Of a DNA stretch of 20,618 nt, positions 13,569 to 20,252 are shown one piece after another. Origin of the DNA: a virus; IMG/VR virus record IMGVR_UViG_3300043786_000772, positions 1 through 20,618 of that record. The stretch is one strand, 5' to 3'. Every line of letters begins with the position of its first letter. Position 1 is the stretch's first letter. Made by a program: the position numbers and the translations under genes. A model generated the notes under the pieces. It was not told the DNA's origin, made no database searches, and worked only from the letters and a program-made list of their open reading frames with translations.

Positions 13569-15777
13569 TGAGTTGCTCCTCTAGTGCGGCGATGCGTGCT
13601 TCCAGTTGCTGGATGTACTTCAACATCGGCGTGATCAACTTGCTGTACGTGATGCCACGCAGTTGCGCCTCGCCGTCCACGTCGTCGTAGAAGCAGAGTT
13701 CCGGCTTGACCGCTTCCACGTCCTCAGCGATCAGACCGTAGTCGGTGACGCCGTCGGCCTCGTCGCTGTACGTGCCGTCGGCGTTCTTCTTGCGATAGCG
13801 GTACGAGACAGGCGCGAGCGCCGAGAGCCATGACACGTCGTCAATCGCGGCGATGTCGGTCTTGCTCTCGCGGATGGAGGAGACGTATCCGAGTTTGCCA
13901 GTGGAGTCGATGAATAGATCGCGGTTGGTCGCTCCGACGGTGTCTTCGTACACGTCAGACATGGTTACTACGCCGTCACTGGCAATACGCATTCGCTCGC
14001 CAGCATTTGTCACAAATCGCAAGGCGTTTGCGCCTTCTGCGCTTATCTGCGCAAAACCGCTACTGTTCTGCGGCGGATTGAACGACAGCACATTGCCGCC
14101 TGTGCTGGTGTCGGAAAGCGCCATTGAGCAGGAGCCGTTATTTACGATCAGTAAAGGACGGTTAGGCGACCCACCAATCCCCACATTCCCCGACGCATCA
14201 ATCACCATCCGCTCGGTGTACGTCCCAGTATCGACGCGGCGCCGACCGAACGAGATGCGGCCGTGCGTGTCTGCTGTTCCGCCAGCGAAGATGCTGCACT
14301 CGTATGCCGCACCGCTCAGGTCAGTGCCGATGCCTGCGTTTGCGCCAGAGGACTTGTAGGTGAAGACTTTGACTCCAGTTGCGCTGCCGAGATCAAGAAG
14401 TGCGGCTGGCGCAGTAGTCCCGATGCCAACTTTCCCACCGCCGCCCTGAAGCACAAGGTCGCCCCAGACTCCGCCGCCAGTAGTGAGTGCGCCTATTCCT
14501 CCGTATGTGTTTCCGGTGGTAGCGCCCGTGTACATCGTCACTATGGAACCAGTACCGCCTGCCAGCGAGAAATTGCTGTTCGTCAGCCAAAACTCGCCAC
14601 CAAGCACGTGGAGCGACTGGCCGGGCAGGTTGGTGCCAATCCCTACTCGCCCGCTCGCATCAACCCGCACCCGCTCAACGTCGCCAGTCGAAAGCGCCAG
14701 CGTATTGGCTAGCGGGAAAAACATCCCCGTATCCGGGTCGCCCGTCGGTGCCACGCTGCACGTCGTCTTGCTGCCTGCGGTGACGAGGACCTGCCCCGCG
14801 AACGTGGCGGCGCCGGTGGAGGAGACTGTAACGGCGGTGACATACCCGGCACGCTGTATCTTTACGTTGCCGGTTGTGTTGCCTGACCCAAGACCGAGAT
14901 ACAGATCATTTCCGTTGACCAGTTCCAGCACCCTCGTCCCAGTGCCGCCGACATGATCTATCAGCGACGCCTGCACTTCTGAGGTCGTATACAACGAAAT
15001 CTCGCCGCCGTTTTCGTTGTAGCCGAAAGCGTGCGACAGACTGCCACTGTTTGCCTTGACTTGAAACACGCCGGATACGATCGCGGTGCCAGTGAACGTA
15101 GGACTCGCCGTCGGCTGCACGCTCATCACCGTGCGTGCCGTCGCGGCGTCCAGCTCCTCCACGTCGCCTGCACCCGCAGACGAGCGACCGAGAATGCGGC
15201 TGGTGGCGGAGACGTTCTGAATCTTGGCGTAGGTGACGGCGTCGTTGGCGATCTTCGCCGTCGTCACGCTGCCATCGGTCGGCGTGCGGGTGTCGCTCAA
15301 TCGACTGTCATCGCCGCGACAGGCAGAGGTGTTGCTCGTCCCGTACGTCACGCTGACTGTGCCCGACGACACGCCGAGCCCCGTGCCGACGATCACCGCA
15401 CCGGCGGCCAGCGTCGTCGCGAGGGGCAGGCGGGCGGCGTCCAGCGTGCCGGACGTGATGTCGCTGGCGGCGTGGGCGTGCGACGACGACGCCTTGCCAT
15501 CCAGCGCCGTCTGAAGCCCGGTCACGTCGGAAATCGAATGGGTGTGGCTGGAAGCCGCCTTGCCATCGAGCGCCGTCTGCAAGCCGGTCACATCGGAGAT
15601 CGAGTGCGTATGGCTGGCGAGCGCATAACTCTGGAAAGTGAACGACGTGATCACGTCGCTCGCGTTCTTCCAGAAGACTTTGCCGTCTGCGTAGTTGATC
15701 GCGATCTCGCCGTGCTCAAGCGCCGACGGCGTTGCCGACGCTGTGCCGCTGCGGCGAATCTTGACTGTTGTGGGCAT
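13561..15777 (-). CDS. Tail fibre/receptor-binding protein with C-terminal S74 self-cleaving chaperone
   Basis: This 738-residue protein begins with MPTTVKIRRSGTASATP and GEIAINYADGKVFWKN, similar to the N-terminal domain of the major tropism determinant (Mtd_N-like). Two 22-residue repeats (56-99, HTHSISDVTGLQ...) follow, then beta-rich segments such as ASGRVGIGT and VGIGTTAPAALLDLG that recur in fibre shafts. Residues about 633-738 match the Peptidase S74 intramolecular chaperone: SSIRESKTDIAAI at its start, YGLIAEDVEAVKPEL, GITYSKLITPMLKYIQ and a C-terminal coiled coil (QQLEARIAALEEQLNG). This domain helps fibre trimerisation and is then cut off at the Ser before Arg/Lys. The gene is next to another fibre gene with a similar N-terminus. 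The host receptor is unknown. Confidence 0.92.
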   Translation of the reverse strand: MPTTVKIRRSGTASATPSALEHGEIAINYADGKVFWKNASDVITSFTFQSYALASHTHSISDVTGLQTALDGKAASSHTHSISDVTGLQTALDGKASSSHAHAASDITSGTLDAARLPLATTLAAGAVIVGTGLGVSSGTVSVTYGTSNTSACRGDDSRLSDTRTPTDGSVTTAKIANDAVTYAKIQNVSATSRILGRSSAGAGDVEELDAATARTVMSVQPTASPTFTGTAIVSGVFQVKANSGSLSHAFGYNENGGEISLYTTSEVQASLIDHVGGTGTRVLELVNGNDLYLGLGSGNTTGNVKIQRAGYVTAVTVSSTGAATFAGQVLVTAGSKTTCSVAPTGDPDTGMFFPLANTLALSTGDVERVRVDASGRVGIGTNLPGQSLHVLGGEFWLTNSNFSLAGGTGSIVTMYTGATTGNTYGGIGALTTGGGVWGDLVLQGGGGKVGIGTTAPAALLDLGSATGVKVFTYKSSGANAGIGTDLSGAAYECSIFAGGTADTHGRISFGRRRVDTGTYTERMVIDASGNVGIGGSPNRPLLIVNNGSCSMALSDTSTGGNVLSFNPPQNSSGFAQISAEGANALRFVTNAGERMRIASDGVVTMSDVYEDTVGATNRDLFIDSTGKLGYVSSIRESKTDIAAIDDVSWLSALAPVSYRYRKKNADGTYSDEADGVTDYGLIAEDVEAVKPELCFYDDVDGEAQLRGITYSKLITPMLKYIQQLEARIAALEEQLNG
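15481..15612 (-). repeat. Two 66-base tandem repeats in the fibre gene
   Basis: Two adjacent 66-base units (15612-15547 and 15546-15481) encode almost the same 22-residue segment, HTHSISDVTGLQTALDGKA plus Ser-rich end. A degenerate third start (SHAHAASDIT) follows. Base differences are mostly silent, so the protein repeat is under selection. Copy-number change here would alter shaft length. Confidence 0.85.
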
Positions 15778-15780
15778 GCG

Positions 15781-16857
15781 TCAGAACGTCCCGCCGTCGA
15801 TGCTCGTCGCCCAGGCGATTGTGTCGCTCGATGCCGTGTAGGCGAGGAGTCCATCGTTCGTACCGCCACCGTCAAGCGCGGTGTACGTGTTCGCCGTGTT
15901 CGCCACGAGCACCGAGCCCTGCGGTGCGGACGTGAGCCCGGTGCCGCCGTAGGCGACGCCGACGGCTGTGCCCTGCCAGACACCGGTGGCGATCGTGCCG
16001 ACGCTCGTGAGCGAAGACGACACGACCGTGGAACCCAGAGTCGTCTTGCTCAGCACTGACACGGCGTCGATGCGGTAGGCGTAGGTGGCAGTGAGCTCGA
16101 TGTTCTGGTTGTAGGTCCACGAGTCTGTCGAGTTCGTCCAAAGGATCGTCTTGTCCGTAGACCCGCGAAGTGTCAACCCGCCTCCGTCGGCGGTCGTGTC
16201 GGTCGGGTTGTAGACCGACCCGAGCTCGATGTTCTTGTCGTCCACCGTGACGGTTGTGCTGTTCACGGTCGTGACCGTGCCGTTGACCGTCAGGTTGCCG
16301 GTCACCGTGAGATCGCCGCCGACCGTCGCGTTGCCGCTGGTCGTGAGCGTCGTCGCCGCGATCTGCCCGGCCGATCCGTAGATCACTGCCTTCGAGTTCA
16401 CGACCGTGTTCGCGATCGAGCCGTCTACGAGGTTCAACTCGGCCGCCGATGACGTGACGGTCGTCGAGCCCAACTGAAAGGTGCCCGTGACGTTGACCGT
16501 GCCGCTGAACGTGTACGTGCCGGTCGGCGTCGCCGTGCCCGTCATCGGGATGTAGACGCCCGAGAGCGACGGGATGTCGTCGGCAGTCAGCGCCCGGAAC
16601 GTCGGAGCGGCAGCGGCTCCGCTCGTCGGTCCAGCGAGGACCGTGTTCGCAGCGCGGACCTCGGTGATCGAGACGAACGCGCCCGATCCGGCAATCGCAA
16701 TCACGCTGGTCGCCGAGCCAGACTCGCCGCCCGTTCCTGTGCCGTAATAGAGGATGTTCGAGTTCTCATTGAACGCGAGCTCAGCGTTCGCGAGCGAGCT
16801 CGGCGCTCCGGCACCACCGGACGATGCGCGCCTCTTGATTCTGATCGTGTTCGGCAT
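15781..16857 (-). CDS. Modular fibre or baseplate-spike protein
   Basis: This 358-residue protein starts MPNTIRIKRRASSGGAG and ELAFNENSNILYYGTG, a Mtd_N-like opening closely similar in pattern to the S74 fibre gene that follows. The middle is rich in Thr, Val and Gly, with alternating beta-type segments such as GDLTVTGNLTVNGTVTT and VDDKNIELGSVYNP, common in cyanophage and other marine phage structural proteins. It ends SIDGGTF, resembling the end of the 94-residue protein before it (LTDGGNF). AAAGGA lies seven bases before the ATG at 16857. There is no S74 domain. It is probably a homotrimeric fibre or a fibre-linking protein; receptor contact is possible but unproven. Confidence 0.82.
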   Translation of the reverse strand: MPNTIRIKRRASSGGAGAPSSLANAELAFNENSNILYYGTGTGGESGSATSVIAIAGSGAFVSITEVRAANTVLAGPTSGAAAAPTFRALTADDIPSLSGVYIPMTGTATPTGTYTFSGTVNVTGTFQLGSTTVTSSAAELNLVDGSIANTVVNSKAVIYGSAGQIAATTLTTSGNATVGGDLTVTGNLTVNGTVTTVNSTTVTVDDKNIELGSVYNPTDTTADGGGLTLRGSTDKTILWTNSTDSWTYNQNIELTATYAYRIDAVSVLSKTTLGSTVVSSSLTSVGTIATGVWQGTAVGVAYGGTGLTSAPQGSVLVANTANTYTALDGGGTNDGLLAYTASSDTIAWATSIDGGTF

Positions 16858-16876
16858 CTCAGTGTCCTTTCACCCT

Positions 16877-17161
16877 CTAGAAATTTCCGCCATCGGTCAG
16901 GTTGATCTCAGCGTAGTCGGCCCACCTCGAGCCGTTGTATCGGAGCACGTCACCATCGGCGGCCGACGTGATCTGCACATCGGACAGCGTCGCGAGGCTC
17001 GTCGCACCGCCGCCTTCGCCGGTCGCGCCCGCCGGTCCCTGCGGCCCGATGCCAGCGAGCACGGTCGCCGAGATCGCCACGGGCGACACCGCGACGCTCG
17101 CGCCGCTTTCGGTCACGCTTGCCGTGATCGGTGATCCCGAGACGCTCGCCGTGATGCTCAC
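16877..17161 (-). CDS. Small collagen-like phage structural protein
   Basis: The start chosen is GTG at 17161, overlapping the upstream stop (GTGA), with GGAGG seven bases upstream; this gives 94 residues. The first 35 residues are Ser/Val/Thr-rich with repeated SITASV/PITASV-like units. A short Gly-X-Y run follows (GPQGPAGATGEG, 39-50), as in many phage tail proteins where it forms a small collagen-like triple helix. The last 30 residues contain DVLRYNGSRWADYAEINL and end in DGGNF. The SxRW segment and DGGxF end are typical of phage tail-associated modules. It sits between a BppU-like gene and a larger fibre, so it may be a linker or adaptor. The function is inferred. Confidence 0.78.
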   Translation of the reverse strand: MSITASVSGSPITASVTESGASVAVSPVAISATVLAGIGPQGPAGATGEGGGATSLATLSDVQITSAADGDVLRYNGSRWADYAEINLTDGGNF

Positions 17162-17493
17162 CGCGTCACCTCCAGTACGCCAGACAGTGCGGTGCGAGTG
17201 ACCGCGCCGGGCGCGATCCACCGCAACGACCAAGCATAGGAACCCGACGCAAGCGCCGAGGTCTCGTTCTCCTGTAGCGAGATCGAGACGGTGCCAGCCG
17301 TCGCCGAGACGACCGAGCAGGTGAAGTCGTCAACGCTCGTGCCGTCCACGAGCGACGTGATGCCCGCCGTGACCGTGTAGCCGGTGAGACTGAACGCCGC
17401 CGTGCCCTGCGAGAGCGTGACGGTTGCCGAGAACTCGTCGCCACGCCGCGTCTTCAGGGCAAGCTGACCGGGAAGCAGGCTGAACTCTGCCAT
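17158..17493 (-). CDS. BppU-like beta-sandwich virion protein
   Basis: The start is ATG 17493, one base after the previous stop, with AGGAG seven bases upstream; this gives 111 residues. An upstream in-frame extension is Arg/Ser-rich and lies antiparallel to no conserved sequence, so I exclude it. The protein begins MAEFSLLPGQLALKTRRGDEF and has SLTGYTVTAGITS, SISLQENETSALASGSYAWSL and TALSGVLEVTR. This pattern (short polar N-terminus, LTGY, L.A.ETA.L..G.Y, G.v.V) is common in the BppU N-terminal / phage baseplate beta-sandwich group. It probably anchors or caps the fibre complex. No catalytic motif is seen. Confidence 0.78.
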   Translation of the reverse strand: MAEFSLLPGQLALKTRRGDEFSATVTLSQGTAAFSLTGYTVTAGITSLVDGTSVDDFTCSVVSATAGTVSISLQENETSALASGSYAWSLRWIAPGAVTRTALSGVLEVTR

Positions 17494-17494
17494 G

Positions 17495-17764
17495 TCACTT
17501 CTCCTGCACCGGGGCGGCGACCTTGTACTGCGTCTCGCGTGCGCTCGGCTGCAAGGCGTACAGCAGGCGGGTCTGCTCCTGCACCGCCGAGGCGATCTCC
17601 CGCTGCGTCTCGCCGAGTTGCGTGAGGAACTGCCGGTGAGCCTCGACAAGCGGAAGCAGAACGTCCTGCCGCATGACGTATCCAACCGCCACGGCCACGA
17701 GCACCGGGAAGCCCCAGCGCTCCATGATCGAGTGCAGGCTCGTCGTGACTTCCTCTCGCGTCAT
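17495..17764 (-). CDS. Small membrane protein, holin-like or spanin-like
   Basis: The start is ATG 17764, overlapping the preceding stop (ATGA), with AGGAG eight bases upstream; this gives 89 residues. One membrane helix is clear (about 17-33, WGFPVLVAVAVGYVMRQ). After it comes a polar helix with heptad-like spacing (about 38-70, EAHRQFLTQLGETQREI). This architecture (N-terminal helix, then cytosolic or periplasmic coiled coil) occurs in BhlA/UviB-type holins and in some inner-membrane spanins. It stands beside another small membrane protein and downstream of a peptidase gene, which suggests a lysis role. The evidence is topology and context only; a baseplate-linked membrane protein is also possible. 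Confidence 0.6.
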   Translation of the reverse strand: MTREEVTTSLHSIMERWGFPVLVAVAVGYVMRQDVLLPLVEAHRQFLTQLGETQREIASAVQEQTRLLYALQPSARETQYKVAAPVQEK

Positions 17765-18120
17765 CGAGTCAACTCCTGTTGCCACGCCGCCATGAGAACG
17801 CGATTGACACTACGTTCGAGCCACCACTTGACGATGATTTGCACGATCGCATTGACGATCGCACCGAGCATCAGCGTCCAGAAAAAGCCGTACTCCTGCG
17901 GTTCGCGGCCCGACTGCCACTGGTGGGCTCGCTTGACCTTCCCGGCGATCGACATCGCCACGATGTCGCGCCCCTCCTCGCTCTCGGCGTGGCCCAGGTA
18001 CTCGGCCTCCCAGTTCTCGATCGCCAGCGTCGTCAGGTCATGGACGGTCTCGCGGCCCACCATGTATTTCCGCATGGGGAGCCGTCGCCAGACGTGCTCG
18101 TAGAGTTCGTCGCGGGTCAT
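17761..18120 (-). CDS. Small membrane protein with C-terminal helix
   Basis: The start is ATG 18120, overlapping the lipoprotein stop (ATGA), giving 119 residues. Residues 1-75 are soluble and mixed-charge, with RDELYEHVWRRLPMRKYM and an ENWEAEYLG segment. One long hydrophobic helix follows (about 79-100, FFWTLMLGAIVNAIVQIIVKWW), then a short basic/polar tail ending QQELTR. No Cys, signal peptide or enzymatic motif is visible. It lies between a small lipoprotein gene and a holin-like gene, so it may belong to a lysis or envelope-contact set. I do not recognise a named family. Confidence 0.65.
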   Translation of the reverse strand: MTRDELYEHVWRRLPMRKYMVGRETVHDLTTLAIENWEAEYLGHAESEEGRDIVAMSIAGKVKRAHQWQSGREPQEYGFFWTLMLGAIVNAIVQIIVKWWLERSVNRVLMAAWQQELTR

Positions 18121-18371
18121 AGGACTCCGTCTCCACCGCACGGCTGACACGGGACACGAACCCTCCCGTCGCCGACGTACCCGCGCCCGTCGCAGTTCTG
18201 GCACTTGCCGCCCGGCGCTGGCGGCACCGGCGTCGGTGCGACCTCGTGACGCAGGCGGATCACCTCGCGTGCCGTCTCGGCTGCGAGGTCCGCAGTGATC
18301 GCGGCATCGTCACGCGGCAGCGATGCCACGCATCCCACAAGCACGATCGTGAACGCGACGAGCCATCTCAT
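18117..18371 (-). CDS. Small lipoprotein with a DnaJ-type zinc knuckle
   Basis: This 84-residue gene begins at ATG 18371, overlapping the peptidase stop (ATGA); in-frame sequence upstream lies inside the peptidase gene and is rejected. The N-terminus MRWLVAFTIVLVGC is a lipoprotein signal with lipobox LVGC (Cys14 is the likely lipidated residue). A charged helix follows (DLAAETAREVIRLRHEV), then a Pro-rich linker (PTPVPPAPGG), then CQNCDGRGYV...CQPCGGDG (57-82), two CxxCxGxG-like knuckles as in DnaJ zinc domains. A lipid-anchored zinc knuckle is unusual. Small Pro-rich lipoproteins beside lysis genes are often outer spanins, but no partner is assured here. The topology is well supported; the function is unknown. 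Confidence 0.75.
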   Translation of the reverse strand: MRWLVAFTIVLVGCVASLPRDDAAITADLAAETAREVIRLRHEVAPTPVPPAPGGKCQNCDGRGYVGDGRVRVPCQPCGGDGVL

Positions 18372-19300
18372 CCGAGGATGTCTCCGGTCCAGTTGGGGAT
18401 CTGCGTCCGCCTGAAACCGCTGTATCCGGCATAGACGTAGGAGTCGCGACCCGAGAGCATCCGGGTGCAGACCTCGGCGTCGATCCAGAACGAGCAATTC
18501 CGCACCGCTGTCGGCATCGTCTCTGGGTAGTGCTTGCCGGTCGTGTTCGAGTCGCCCCACGAGTTGATGCAAAGCAGACCGGGACGACTGCCCCACCTCA
18601 CCGCAGCCAGGCACATACAGTGCCACCACGTACCGCCCGGCTTGCAGAACCCGTCGGCGTCGCGGCTCATCGAGAACCCTTGGCCGCTGCACACGACGAC
18701 GGGGTAGCCGTTCTGGATCGCCGCCGCCGCCTGCTCGAAGTCCACGGCAAGCGTGACCTCGCTGCACCGCCGCTCGCGGGCGTACGGTTCGAGTTCGTCC
18801 GGCACGCCGTTGCGGCCCCACGCTCTGTCGCGCTCTGCCTTGCCGCTCTCGGCGATGACGACCGATCCGTACTCGACGCCGTAGTGCAGGCACCCGCACT
18901 CGCGGATCGCCTTCGCAGCGTGGAAGCCCGTGGAGCCGTCGCCGCCGTTGTTCACGGTTTTGCCGCGAGCCTCGACGCGAGAGAACCCGTACAGAGAACT
19001 TTCGATCGTGCGGCCACGCCAGACCTCGGGCTCGCGTCGGTAGACGATGTCGCACGCGCTTGTGAGGTCCACCGCGAGGCTCGCGCCCCAGCCGACGCAC
19101 GAGCCGACCGTGCCCTGCGAGCCACGCCGCCAGCTTGGCGAGCACTGGAGCAGGGCGGGCCAGAGGTGCGTCTCGGTCTTGCCGTCAGCGACGAGGTCCG
19201 GCCCCGCCTGGGCGAGCGTCGGACGCGGCAGCGTCGAGGCGAACGCCTCGGCACCAGCCGGATCGGGATCGTAGCCGAAGGCGTGAGCGTCGAGTGCCAC
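18368..19300 (-). CDS. Papain-like (C1A) cysteine peptidase
   Basis: This 310-residue protein carries the papain layout. Gln62 and Cys68 lie in QGTVGSCVGWGASLA, with the six-residue Gln-to-Cys spacing of papain. His227 is in GGTWWHCMCLAAV, and Asn246 is in CINSWGD, the classic NSWG motif. The length is near that of a C1A catalytic domain with an N-terminal arm; no signal peptide is seen. The start is GTG 19300 with GAGGTGA upstream. C1A peptidases are unusual among phage genes. It could cleave host cell-wall peptides (an endolysin-like role), mature virion proteins or act on host surface proteins. It precedes a lipoprotein and two membrane proteins, which favours a lysis or entry role. The protease fold is strongly supported; its target is not. 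Confidence 0.88.
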   Translation of the reverse strand: MALDAHAFGYDPDPAGAEAFASTLPRPTLAQAGPDLVADGKTETHLWPALLQCSPSWRRGSQGTVGSCVGWGASLAVDLTSACDIVYRREPEVWRGRTIESSLYGFSRVEARGKTVNNGGDGSTGFHAAKAIRECGCLHYGVEYGSVVIAESGKAERDRAWGRNGVPDELEPYARERRCSEVTLAVDFEQAAAAIQNGYPVVVCSGQGFSMSRDADGFCKPGGTWWHCMCLAAVRWGSRPGLLCINSWGDSNTTGKHYPETMPTAVRNCSFWIDAEVCTRMLSGRDSYVYAGYSGFRRTQIPNWTGDILG

Positions 19301-19303
19301 GGG

Positions 19304-19906
19304 TCACCTCGCAGCCCACGCCAGAGCACGCACGAGAGCCACGTACCGCTCACGCAGCGACGCATCGACCGTCACGTCATCGAGCCCGAGCACCTCGGCG
19401 AACGCAGTTTCGACGCCGTCCTTCAGCCCCGGATACTTGCCGGGCGCGACGCCAGCAATGCGACGCCACGCCACGTCGAGAGCGATGACCTGAAACGCAC
19501 GCAGCGCCCGCACGTCCGCGAGTACTGGCGTCGAGTGGACGTTGTCGGCAGCGACGACGACGCCTGACTTCATCCACGTCTCGGCCCATGTCGCACGGTC
19601 ACGCATCGACGCCGACGCGAGGGCGGTCCTGACGGGTTCGACGAGCCGCCGTAGTTCCGGCGTGGGCTCCTCGACCTCGATCATGACCTGGGCCTCGGGC
19701 GTCGGCAGCGTCGGCATCGGCACCTTGCCCCACGCGGCTGCGATGAGCAGCCCAGCCGCAGCGACGCGAGTCAGGTAGCCGCTGTGCTGCCGGATGGCTT
19801 CGGCGGCTGCGGTGGCCGCAGCGCGGATGTGCCCTGCGTACGGCGCACCGAGCAGAGCAACCGCAGCAGCGACGGCGATGATGCGTAGGAGTGCATCGGT
19901 CGTCAT
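19304..19906 (-). CDS. Membrane-anchored protein of unknown function
   Basis: This 200-residue protein starts with ATG 19906, overlapping the previous stop (ATGA). Two hydrophobic Ala-rich segments (about 6-22, LRIIAVAAAVALLGA, and about 45-60, TRVAAAGLLIAAAWG) could be membrane helices or a signal anchor and a second span. The remainder is soluble, mixed-charge and mainly helical, with TWAETWMKSGVVVAADNV and RRIAGVAPGKYPGLKDGVE. No catalytic or metal motif is visible. It ends four bases before the peptidase start. A role in the membrane phase of entry or lysis fits the neighbours, but I do not recognise a family. Confidence 0.7.
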   Translation of the reverse strand: MTTDALLRIIAVAAAVALLGAPYAGHIRAAATAAAEAIRQHSGYLTRVAAAGLLIAAAWGKVPMPTLPTPEAQVMIEVEEPTPELRRLVEPVRTALASASMRDRATWAETWMKSGVVVAADNVHSTPVLADVRALRAFQVIALDVAWRRIAGVAPGKYPGLKDGVETAFAEVLGLDDVTVDASLRERYVALVRALAWAAR

Positions 19907-20208
19907 TTCACGCCCACTTGGTAGAGGCAGAACCGGACAAGCGCCTCGCCCTCGGCGGTCTTCAGCACCGCCGCAACGTGCCGCACGAGCTCGTCGTCAA
20001 GCCGCGCGTCGGTCTGCTGGGCGATCCACTCGCACGCATCGGCGACGACCAAGCCCTTTTTGTACGGGTCGATCTCGCCGATGAACGCACGGGCGTAGTT
20101 CACGACTGGCGAGTACTTCTGGAGAAGGCGAAGCGCATCCCAGAACGACAGCGTCGCGCCGTACTGCGTGATCTCGTCGGGCGTGGCACCGAGCTCGCGG
20201 GCGTCCAT
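19903..20208 (-). CDS. Small unknown protein
   Basis: This 101-residue protein has the sequence opening MDARELGATPDEITQYGATL and further helical segments such as FWDALRLLQKYSPVVNYARAF. It lacks membrane helices, Cys pairs and known motifs. A GGAG lies in the leader before ATG 20208 and is part of a stable hairpin (20216-20236). It overlaps the following membrane-protein gene (ATGA). Its compact, probably all-helical fold could be a virion or regulatory protein. I do not recognise a family; the gene is supported by frame, overlap and start signal. Confidence 0.65.
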   Translation of the reverse strand: MDARELGATPDEITQYGATLSFWDALRLLQKYSPVVNYARAFIGEIDPYKKGLVVADACEWIAQQTDARLDDELVRHVAAVLKTAEGEALVRFCLYQVGVK

Positions 20209-20215
20209 GGCACGT

Positions 20216-20236
20216 ACTCCGGGGGATTCCCCGAGT
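20216..20236 (-). promoter_or_regulatory. Hairpin overlapping the ribosome binding site of the 101-residue gene
   Basis: ACTC and GGGG (20216-20219, 20221-20224) can pair with CCCC and GAGT (20229-20232, 20233-20236), eight pairs with one bulged base and a four-base loop. In the transcript the GGAG used by the start at 20208 lies within the 3' arm. The structure could limit access of ribosomes unless translation of the upstream gene opens it. It is not followed by a U-run. Confidence 0.35.
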
Positions 20237-20252
20237 CTGCCACGCTATCCCC

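Noticed and set aside
13561-16857. Possible diversity-generating retroelement because of Mtd-like N-termini
   Set aside because: No reverse transcriptase and no template/variable repeat pair are seen; the C-terminus is an S74 chaperone, not a C-type lectin fold.
18372-19145. Long Arg-rich extension of the lipoprotein frame
   Set aside because: It overlaps the C1A peptidase in another frame and would bury the lipoprotein signal.
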